Assembly: GCA_948735595.1 (NCBI GenBank)
Contig: CAPXSA010000027.1
Coordinates: forward strand, 1-64,000
DNA: 64,000 nt
Direction: 5' to 3'
Origin: an uncultured Clostridia bacterium
GTDB lineage: Bacteria; Bacillota; Clostridia; TANB77; CAG-508
Position 1 is the first letter of the stretch. Each line of letters starts with the position of its first letter. This document shows positions 54,366 to 61,866 of this stretch, in pieces. The notes below the pieces were generated by a model. That model saw only the letters and a list, made by a program, of their open reading frames with translations, was not told the origin of the DNA and did no database searches. The translations under genes were made by a program, and so were the position numbers.

Positions 54366-54467
54366 ATTTCCTCCACTTAAGATTCTCACTTCTTCCTGTA
54401 ATAGTATATTCCACTTTTTTCCTTTTTTCAATTCCTTTATTAAAGTTCATTGTGAATTTTTGGACAC

Positions 54468-54525
54468 AAAAATGTCGTACTAGGGACAGATGTCAGACAA
54501 ACTAACGTCCCCTGTACGACATTTT
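54468..54525. repeat. REP-like palindrome acting as terminator
   Basis: AAAATGTCGTAC TAGGGAC on the left pairs with GTCCCCTGTACGACATTTT on the right, with two mismatches. The inner core GGGACAGATGTCAG...AACTAACGTCCCC matches the copies at 60492 and 61816, while the outer arms differ but still pair. It lies 2 bp after the FN3 gene stop. Confidence 0.75.
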
Positions 54526-54527
54526 TA

Positions 54528-56654
54528 TTATTTCTCTTTAAATGTTACTACTTCTGAGTATGGTCCATATGTTTTTACACCATTAATATATTTATATGCT
54601 CTAACTCTTGCAGTATAATCATAATTTTTTCCTGTAATTCCTGAAATCTCTGTACTACTATTATTAGCATACATTGGCACATGACCAATTCCCGGTACTG
54701 TTAAATCAATTTCATATCCTGCTGCACCGCTTACTCTATTCCATTTTAAAGTTACAGTCGTTTTGTTCATAGTTGACTTTAATCCGGTTACTTTGCTAAT
54801 AGATGTATTGTTTTCTGTTTTGTTATAGCTTTCTGTTCTAAAGCTTGTTACACTAGAATAATTGCTATAAGCTGTTTCATATTTTCCATTTACATATTGA
54901 TTTTTATATGCTCTTACTCTTACCTTATAATTAGTAGAATAGTCCAACATGTTACTGGTTAAAATCATATGGTTTTCTGTCACATAATCTACATGTTTGT
55001 ATGCTCCACTATTTTTAGAAATTTCCACTTCATAACCTGTAGCACCTTCTACTTCCCACCATACTAAATATGCTTCATTTCTGTTTCTAATTTCAGCTGT
55101 TAGATGTGTTGGAGTTGCAGGTTTTACAAGTGTTTCTTTTGAAGTTGTAAATCCTTTAATTGTTGCGCTTTCACTGGTATACTCTTTTCCATTTACCTTT
55201 TTATATGCTTCAATTTTTACTTTGTAATAAGTATTTGCTTTTAAGTTGCTAAAATTGTAGCTTCTATTTGATGTTGAACCTTTATATTGGTAGCTTCCAT
55301 TGCCTTGAGCAAAATAAATATTATATCCATTTGCACCACTTACAGCTGTCCAACTAATTTTAGCACTATTTTTAGTTAAGTTATCTACATAAATAGTTCT
55401 AACATTTCCAACAGTAATTTTGTCTTCTTGTGTATTAAATCTATAGCTATATGATTCATTACCGTATTGTTTTTTTCCATTTACCCATTTATAGGCAACT
55501 ATTTTTATTCTATAAGAACTGTCATCATCTAAGTTTGATAGAGCAACTGTTCTATTGCTTGTATCTTTAATTGTTTCATATCTTCCACTATTTTTAGATA
55601 GTAAGACTTCATAGCCATCTGCATTATTTGCTTTTGACCAAGATACTCTAGCTGTTGTAGTACCAATGTCATACACTTCTACTTCATCAATATCTCCAAC
55701 TGTTATTTTTTCAGTTTTAGTTGTGAAAGAAGCATAAGTTGATTCATCTCCATATACTTTTTCATTTTTATCCCATTTATAAGCAACTATTTTTACTCTA
55801 TAATAGCTGTCTGAAGTCAAGTTAGATAAATACACTCTGTTCCCTGTTTTTGAAGTAATATTTTGATAGCTTCCGTAGTTTTTAGATAATAAAACATCAT
55901 AGCCATCTGCATTATTTACTTCTTTCCATGTTACAGTTGCTGTTGTTTTTTCCACATCATAAACTGTTACATTTGTTACTTTATCTAGTTTTATTGGGTC
56001 ATTATTCTCATTGTTATTATCATCTTTATTAAAGTCAATAGTTATATATTGCGCTACTGATTTTTCACCATAACTTACATTATCTGTATTTAAATTTTTA
56101 CAAGCCCTAACACTAAAACCATATGTCATACCATTTGAGAAACCTTGTAGTATTGCATTTGTTGTGGTTACTTCCCCGATATTCATATTGCCAAGTCCCG
56201 GAACATCTACGAATACTTGATATTTATCTGCATTATTCACTTTTGACCAATTTAACGTGACATAACCATTTGCTTGTGTTACAGTTAAATTTTGTACTTG
56301 CTCTAAATTTTTTGGCAAAGTTGTAGTAAAGTTAATTTCATTTGAAAATGCAATTTCTGTTTTTGTATTATCATAGGCTGCTACTTTTAAACGATAAGTA
56401 GTATTTTCTGAAAAATTAATCAAAGTTGCTTCATTTGAATTTACAGAACCAATTTTAGTTCCATTTACATATACATTATATCCAGCACTATTAGAAACAG
56501 AAGACCAAGTAAGTTTCATTTGGCTACCATTTAAGCTAGCTTTTAAATCACTAATATTTCCTACTAAGCTTACTGCTTGCATTGCTGTACTCATCATTAG
56601 TAATAGTAAAATTGTTAGAGTCATAATTGATACAATTTGTTTTTTATATCTCAT
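54528..56654 (-). CDS. Secreted protein with seven fibronectin type III domains
   Basis: The 708-residue protein has a signal peptide (about 1-27, basic start then LTILLLLMMSTAMQA) and about seven FN3 repeats (near 31-111, 117-205, 226-313, 319-410, 416-506, 513-609 and 622-706). Each shows the pattern W...V..A.GY.V......G........T and a closing YRVKI.AY. No catalytic domain or wall anchor is seen, so it probably binds surfaces or partner proteins outside the cell. Confidence 0.85.
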   Translation of the reverse strand: MRYKKQIVSIMTLTILLLLMMSTAMQAVSLVGNISDLKASLNGSQMKLTWSSVSNSAGYNVYVNGTKIGSVNSNEATLINFSENTTYRLKVAAYDNTKTEIAFSNEINFTTTLPKNLEQVQNLTVTQANGYVTLNWSKVNNADKYQVFVDVPGLGNMNIGEVTTTNAILQGFSNGMTYGFSVRACKNLNTDNVSYGEKSVAQYITIDFNKDDNNNENNDPIKLDKVTNVTVYDVEKTTATVTWKEVNNADGYDVLLSKNYGSYQNITSKTGNRVYLSNLTSDSYYRVKIVAYKWDKNEKVYGDESTYASFTTKTEKITVGDIDEVEVYDIGTTTARVSWSKANNADGYEVLLSKNSGRYETIKDTSNRTVALSNLDDDSSYRIKIVAYKWVNGKKQYGNESYSYRFNTQEDKITVGNVRTIYVDNLTKNSAKISWTAVSGANGYNIYFAQGNGSYQYKGSTSNRSYNFSNLKANTYYKVKIEAYKKVNGKEYTSESATIKGFTTSKETLVKPATPTHLTAEIRNRNEAYLVWWEVEGATGYEVEISKNSGAYKHVDYVTENHMILTSNMLDYSTNYKVRVRAYKNQYVNGKYETAYSNYSSVTSFRTESYNKTENNTSISKVTGLKSTMNKTTVTLKWNRVSGAAGYEIDLTVPGIGHVPMYANNSSTEISGITGKNYDYTARVRAYKYINGVKTYGPYSEVVTFKEK

Positions 56655-56728
56655 AATAACGCCCCTTTCCGCCTAGATTTTATCATGTTTTATGTTTACT
56701 GTCAAGTTATTGGTACTAATCTTAAGAT

Positions 56729-56959
56729 TTATTTTGCAATAACATTGTTAACGCTAGTATCTCCCCCCGGAAGAATTGTAATTCCGCCATTTGGTGAAGT
56801 AACTGTGTATTGATTTTGACTTGCATTTAACATACGTTCTAATTCATCCACCTTATTTTCATAATAATATAAAAGTCCACCTATTCCCACTAAAAAGAGT
56901 AATACTAATAAGCTAATCGTAACAATAAATGTTTTCATACGAACAATTTTGTTTTCCAT
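56729..56959 (-). CDS. Small single-pass membrane protein
   Basis: The 76-residue protein has one helix (about 10-30), a short coiled stretch (YENKVDELERMLNASQ) and a Gly/Thr-rich end. Its start is 3 bp after the dnaE stop. Function unknown; it may be translated with dnaE. Confidence 0.6.
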   Translation of the reverse strand: MENKIVRMKTFIVTISLLVLLFLVGIGGLLYYYENKVDELERMLNASQNQYTVTSPNGGITILPGGDTSVNNVIAK

Positions 56960-56962
56960 GTT

Positions 56963-59900
56963 TTAAACCTCCTTAATTTGAGCCTTTCCTTCTCCCACCA
57001 ATTCTTCAAATTGCTTTAAGATTTCTGGTGTCATATAAATTCCCCCTGCTTTATCTACCTTTTCTCCATTGACAATTTGTAACTGAATATTATTTCTATC
57101 TCCTTGGAAAAAGTAAATTGCTCCTTTCAATTTATTTCGCATTTCTTCATCTAATTCTGTAATATCAATTTCAAATACTTTTGCTTTTGTTTCCGTAAAA
57201 GGAGTTATTGTTCTTGCTACAATCTTAGGTTCTTCATCTTCACGTATACTTAATCTTCCTTCTACAATAACAATATTTTCCTCAATTAAACTACTGCTGC
57301 AAGCTTGATAACAACTATCAAATACAATAAATTCTGTTGGTCCATATAAATCTTCAATGGTAACAAATGCCATAAGTTTATTGTTCTTCGTATACTTTTT
57401 CTTCACACTAGTAATAATTCCTGCATAAGTTACATTTTGTCCATCTTTGAATTCTGTTTGATGTTCTTCATAGGTTTGCTCTCTTTTGAATTCTCCTTGT
57501 TCTTCTAGGCTCATTTCATTTTCGCTGCTGATTTGTCGTAATTGGAAGGTATTGATATTGGTTTTTGCTTCAATTTGTTCTCTCATATCTTCCAATGGAT
57601 GTCCTGAAATATATAACCCTAGCATTTCCTTTTCCATAGATAACAAATCTTTTGGTTCATATTCAGGAAGCGTTGTGTAAGTATATTTCATTTCTTCTAC
57701 TTCTTTGCTACCACCTAAATCAAACATAGATACTTGACCTTCAAAACTCTTCTTTCCACTATCTGAAATCATATCTATAATTTTCTCAAAAGATGCAATA
57801 AGCGTTTTTCTTGTTTGCCCTAAATTATCAAAACTTCCTGCTTTGATTAAACTTTCCACACATTTTTTGTTGACACCTAAATCTTTAATCCTTTCACAAA
57901 AATCACTAAAGTCTTTGTAATCCCCATTTCTTTCTCGCTCTGCCACAATGTTATCTACTGCATCAGTTCCTACATTTTTAATACTTCCCATACCAAAACG
58001 AATTTGATTTTTGTCTACTGTAAATTTAGTATCACTTTTATTGATATCTGGTTTTAAAATCTCAATCGCTAGTCTTTTACATTCTTCTACATATCCTGGA
58101 ATTTTATCTTGATTTCCCAAAAAGCTATTTAACATTGCTGCCATAAATTCTGCTGGATAATATGCTTTTAAATATGCTGTTCTGTAAGATACTACTGCAT
58201 AAGCTGCTGCATGAGACTTATTAAAAGCATATTTTGCAAATTCTGCCATTTCATCAAAAATCTTATCTGCTGATTGCTCATCAATACCATTTCTAACACA
58301 ACCTGGAACAATAATATTTCCTTGTTCATCTACTTGTCCATGAATAAAGATTTCTCTTTCTTTTGCCATAACTTCTAGCTTTTTCTTTCCCATAGCTCTT
58401 CTTACTAAGTCTGCTCTACCTAGTGAATATCCTGCTAAATCCCTTACTATTTGCATAACTTGCTCTTGATAAACCATACAACCATAAGTAACTTCTAGGA
58501 TTGGCTTTAAAGATGGATGTGTGTATACTGCATGTTCTGGGTCCTTTTTATTGGCAATATATCTTGGAATTTGGTCCATTGGACCTGGACGATACAAAGA
58601 TACACCAGCGATAATATCTTCTAAGCAGTCTGGTTTTAATTCCTTCATAAAGTTTGTCATACCTTGACTTTCAAATTGGAATATGCCTACAGAATCTCCA
58701 TTTTGCCACAGTTTATATACTTTAGGATCATTCATCTTTTCATCAAATTGTACATCAATTCCTTGATTTTTCTTCACTAAATCAATGGTATCTTGAATTA
58801 CTGTTAAAGTACGTAATCCTAAGAAGTCCATTTTCAAAAGTCCTAATTCTTCTAGTGTGGTCATAATATATTGTGTAGAGACAATACCATCTCTAGCATA
58901 GAGTGGTACATAATTAACTACTGGCTCTCTTGCAATAATCACACCACAAGCATGAGTTGAAGCCTGTCTTGGCATTCCTTCTAATGCCATAGCAATATCT
59001 AATAACTTTTTCATTGATTCATCTGATTCATATAAATCTTTTAATTCTCTATTTTTCTCCAATGCTTTATCAATGGTAATATGTAATTCATTTGGTATCA
59101 TCTTTGCTAACTTATCCGCTTCTGCATATGGCAAATCCAGTACCCTTGCCACATCGCGAATAACCATTCTAGCCGACATAGTTCCAAATGTAATAATCTG
59201 AGAAACATGGTCTTTTCCATATTTTTTCTCTACATATTCAATTACTTTATCTCTTTTTTCATAGCAAAAGTCAACATCAAAATCGGGCATACTAATTCTT
59301 TCAGGATTTAAGAAACGCTCAAAAAGAAGTCCATATCCAATCGGGTCAATATCTGTAATGCCAATAGCATAAGCCACAATAGAACCTGCACCAGACCCAC
59401 GCCCTGGTCCTACTGGTATGTCATGTGTTTTCGCATAATGAATATAGTCCCACACGATTAAGAAGTAATCTACATACCCCATTTTATTAATAACACCCAA
59501 TTCGAACTTCATTCTCTCTTGCATTTCCTCTGTGATGTTATCCCCATAACGTTCCTTCATACCATCCATTGTTAATTTTTCTAAGTAATCATAGTGAGTT
59601 TTAAATTCTGCTGGTACATCATAGTTCGGTAAAATCGTATGTCCAAATTCAAATTCCACATTACACTTTTCTGCAATTTTTACTGTATTCTCAATTGCAT
59701 CTGGTACATTGCTAAAAAACTCACTCATTTCTTCTGGTGATTTTACATAGAGTTCATCTGTATCAAACTTCATTCTATCTTCATCTGTCATACGCTTTCC
59801 TGTTTGAATACAGAGTAGTACTTCATGGTTATAGGCATCTTCTCTTTTTAAATAATGGGCATCATTAGTTGCTACTAGTGGAATATCTAGTTCTCTTGAA

Positions 59901-60475
59901 AGTTGAATTAATTTTTGGTTAGCAAGCACCTGTTCATTAATACCATTATGCTGAATTTCTAGGTAATAATCCTCTCCAAAAATAGACTTATGCCACAAAG
60001 CCACTTCTTTTGCCTTTTCCATATCATTTGCCAAAATTGCTTGATTGACTTCACCTGCTAAACAAGCACTACAACATACTAAACCTTCATGATATTGCTC
60101 TAAAGCTTCATGGTCAATACGTGGCTTATAGTAAAAACCTTCTGTATAACCTAAAGACACTAATTTCGCTAGATTTTTATATCCTTCATTGTTTTTAGCC
60201 AATAAAATTAAATGGCTATATCTAGCATCTAAATTAGGGTCTTTATCTGTTCTAGAACGTGGTGCTACATAAACTTCGCAACCAATAATAGGCTTTACTC
60301 CATTTGCTTTACACGCTTTATAAAAATCAATAGCGCCAAACATAGCACCATGGTCTGTAATCGCCATAGCATCCATTCCTAATTCTTTTGCTCTCACTGG
60401 TAAGTCTTTTATTCTATTTGCTCCATCTAGTAAGCTAAACTCACTATGGATGTGCAAGTGTACAAAATTTGCCAT
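56963..60475 (-). CDS. dnaE: DNA polymerase III subunit alpha
   Basis: The 1170-residue protein has an N-terminal PHP domain (FVHLHIHSEFSLLDGANRI), the catalytic core with PDFDVDF near residue 400 and GPGRGSGAGSIVAYAIGI, the HhH region and a C-terminal OB domain (NVTYAGIITSVKKKY). Full length for a DnaE1-type replicase. The start follows AAAAGGAGAAAA. Confidence 0.96.
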   Translation of the reverse strand: MANFVHLHIHSEFSLLDGANRIKDLPVRAKELGMDAMAITDHGAMFGAIDFYKACKANGVKPIIGCEVYVAPRSRTDKDPNLDARYSHLILLAKNNEGYKNLAKLVSLGYTEGFYYKPRIDHEALEQYHEGLVCCSACLAGEVNQAILANDMEKAKEVALWHKSIFGEDYYLEIQHNGINEQVLANQKLIQLSRELDIPLVATNDAHYLKREDAYNHEVLLCIQTGKRMTDEDRMKFDTDELYVKSPEEMSEFFSNVPDAIENTVKIAEKCNVEFEFGHTILPNYDVPAEFKTHYDYLEKLTMDGMKERYGDNITEEMQERMKFELGVINKMGYVDYFLIVWDYIHYAKTHDIPVGPGRGSGAGSIVAYAIGITDIDPIGYGLLFERFLNPERISMPDFDVDFCYEKRDKVIEYVEKKYGKDHVSQIITFGTMSARMVIRDVARVLDLPYAEADKLAKMIPNELHITIDKALEKNRELKDLYESDESMKKLLDIAMALEGMPRQASTHACGVIIAREPVVNYVPLYARDGIVSTQYIMTTLEELGLLKMDFLGLRTLTVIQDTIDLVKKNQGIDVQFDEKMNDPKVYKLWQNGDSVGIFQFESQGMTNFMKELKPDCLEDIIAGVSLYRPGPMDQIPRYIANKKDPEHAVYTHPSLKPILEVTYGCMVYQEQVMQIVRDLAGYSLGRADLVRRAMGKKKLEVMAKEREIFIHGQVDEQGNIIVPGCVRNGIDEQSADKIFDEMAEFAKYAFNKSHAAAYAVVSYRTAYLKAYYPAEFMAAMLNSFLGNQDKIPGYVEECKRLAIEILKPDINKSDTKFTVDKNQIRFGMGSIKNVGTDAVDNIVAERERNGDYKDFSDFCERIKDLGVNKKCVESLIKAGSFDNLGQTRKTLIASFEKIIDMISDSGKKSFEGQVSMFDLGGSKEVEEMKYTYTTLPEYEPKDLLSMEKEMLGLYISGHPLEDMREQIEAKTNINTFQLRQISSENEMSLEEQGEFKREQTYEEHQTEFKDGQNVTYAGIITSVKKKYTKNNKLMAFVTIEDLYGPTEFIVFDSCYQACSSSLIEENIVIVEGRLSIREDEEPKIVARTITPFTETKAKVFEIDITELDEEMRNKLKGAIYFFQGDRNNIQLQIVNGEKVDKAGGIYMTPEILKQFEELVGEGKAQIKEV

Positions 60476-60491
60476 TTCTTTTTTCTCCTTT

Positions 60492-60540
60492 TGTCAGTTT
60501 GGGGACGTTAGTTTAACTGACATATGTCCCTAAACTGACA
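60492..60540. repeat. REP-like palindrome next to RAYT gene
   Basis: TGTCAGTTTGGGGAC (60492-60506) pairs with GTCCCTAAACTGACA (60526-60540) with one G-T position. The loop contains GTTAGTTTAACTGACA. It lies 16 bp beyond the stop codon of the RAYT transposase. Confidence 0.85.
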
Positions 60541-60556
60541 TTTTAAGTTTCTTTTC

Positions 60557-61345
60557 CTATTTATCTTCTACTTCTTTTTTCATTGCTCTATAAATTGTTC
60601 TTTCATTCATTCCTAAAATTCTTGCTAATTGTTTTCTTTCTATTCCTTCTAACCTTGCTATTTGTGCAATTAACTTGTCTCTTTTATCCACTTTTTCGTT
60701 TTGAATAGAAACTATATTTTCAATATTGAGCAATTGCTTTATCTTTTTAATTGCTTGTTCATCAGACAACTTCACATTTTCAAATTCAAAATCATCCTTT
60801 TCATAACCTTTTACTTTCCCATATTCTATATGAAAGATTTCAAAATTCCTTTTACTCATTTCAGCCATTTTCAATACTTTCTCGGTCTCAATTAGTCGAG
60901 AAAATTGGCTATATTCGTGATAACTACTCCAATAGTATTTTGAATATTGGCAAATTCCTGACTTTTCTGGATTGAAATGTATATATCGAATAATATTCAG
61001 TAAATATGGCAGATTTTCCACATACTTACTTTTAAATCTATTATAAAACACATGTCCTATCCTATTATACTTCTTATTAAAATACAAAGCATAACTAATG
61101 GCCAATGACTGAATAACCTTGGATAGCTTATCTTCTTTATCCATTATCACTAAGTGAACATGATTATGCATTAGTACGTAAGCATATAAGTCATAATAAT
61201 ATTTTTCCTTCGTTTCTTTTATACATTTTAAAAATTTTCTTCTATCAGTATTATCATAAAATATTTCCTGTTGATTGATACCACGAAGAATAACATGATA
61301 AACTCCTGTATAAGATTTTTGATTTTCTCTACAACTTCGGGGCAT
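60557..61345 (-). CDS. REP-associated tyrosine transposase (RAYT, Y1 family)
   Basis: The 262-residue protein starts MPRSCRENQKSYTGVYHVILRG. It has the HUH metal motif at 60-64 (HNHVHLVIMDKED) and YIHFNP with candidate catalytic Tyr121, followed by YWSSYHEY. A C-terminal helix-turn-helix (LARLEGIERKQLARILGMNERTIYRAMKK type) is present. No IS200-style partner gene or classical insertion-sequence ends are seen; instead REP-like palindromes flank it at 60492 and 61816. The gene looks intact. Confidence 0.9.
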   Translation of the reverse strand: MPRSCRENQKSYTGVYHVILRGINQQEIFYDNTDRRKFLKCIKETKEKYYYDLYAYVLMHNHVHLVIMDKEDKLSKVIQSLAISYALYFNKKYNRIGHVFYNRFKSKYVENLPYLLNIIRYIHFNPEKSGICQYSKYYWSSYHEYSQFSRLIETEKVLKMAEMSKRNFEIFHIEYGKVKGYEKDDFEFENVKLSDEQAIKKIKQLLNIENIVSIQNEKVDKRDKLIAQIARLEGIERKQLARILGMNERTIYRAMKKEVEDK

Positions 61346-61457
61346 AGTATTCCTACCTTTTCTTTCAATATTTGCCCCCTATTGATTTTTTATTACTATA
61401 TCATTTTTTCTACTATATTTCCATATAAAAACTAATTTTATTACTTTTAACAGCCTC

Positions 61458-61697
61458 TTAGCCCTTCATTTTAATTAATGTTTCTATTGGTTCACTTTGT
61501 CTTTGTGGAATTCTTAAAATCTCAAATTTTGAAATCTTATCTCCAAACCTAATCTCCACAATATCACCTATCTTAACCTCATAACTTGGTTTAACTATTT
61601 TTCCATTAACAGAAATTCTACCGCCATCTGCAGCTTCATTTGCAACAGTCCTTCTCTTAATGACTGTTGACATTTTTAAAAATTTATCTATTCTCAT
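61458..61697 (-). CDS. rqcP: S4-domain RNA-binding protein RqcP-like
   Basis: The 79-residue protein is a single S4 domain (MRIDKFLKMSTVIKRRTVAN, GRISVNGKIVKPSYEVKIGDIVEI). It matches RqcP/YabO, the partner of RqcH in ribosome-associated quality control, which supports Ala-tailing of stalled peptides. HslR-like proteins share the fold. Confidence 0.85.
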   Translation of the reverse strand: MRIDKFLKMSTVIKRRTVANEAADGGRISVNGKIVKPSYEVKIGDIVEIRFGDKISKFEILRIPQRQSEPIETLIKMKG

Positions 61698-61815
61698 CTT
61701 TTTTCACTTCCATTCTCTATTAGAGTTTTATAACTCTTCTACACTACTTTTCTTGCTTAGTATCTCTAATTCATTATTAGCCATTTCTATTCCTTATTTC
61801 AATATTTTCTGAAAA

Positions 61816-61866
61816 GTGTCAGTTAAGGGACAGATGTCAGTTAAACTAACGTCCCCAAACTGACAC
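61816..61866. repeat. REP-like palindrome forming the 3' end of addA
   Basis: GTGTCAGTTAAGGGAC (61816-61831) pairs with GTCCCCAAACTGACAC (61851-61866) with two mismatches. The middle reads AGATGTCAGTTAAACTAAC. On the minus strand the right half is read as the last seven codons and stop of addA. Confidence 0.85.

Noticed and set aside
60492..61866. CRISPR array
   Set aside because: The repeats are dispersed palindromes without regular spacers, and no cas genes are present.
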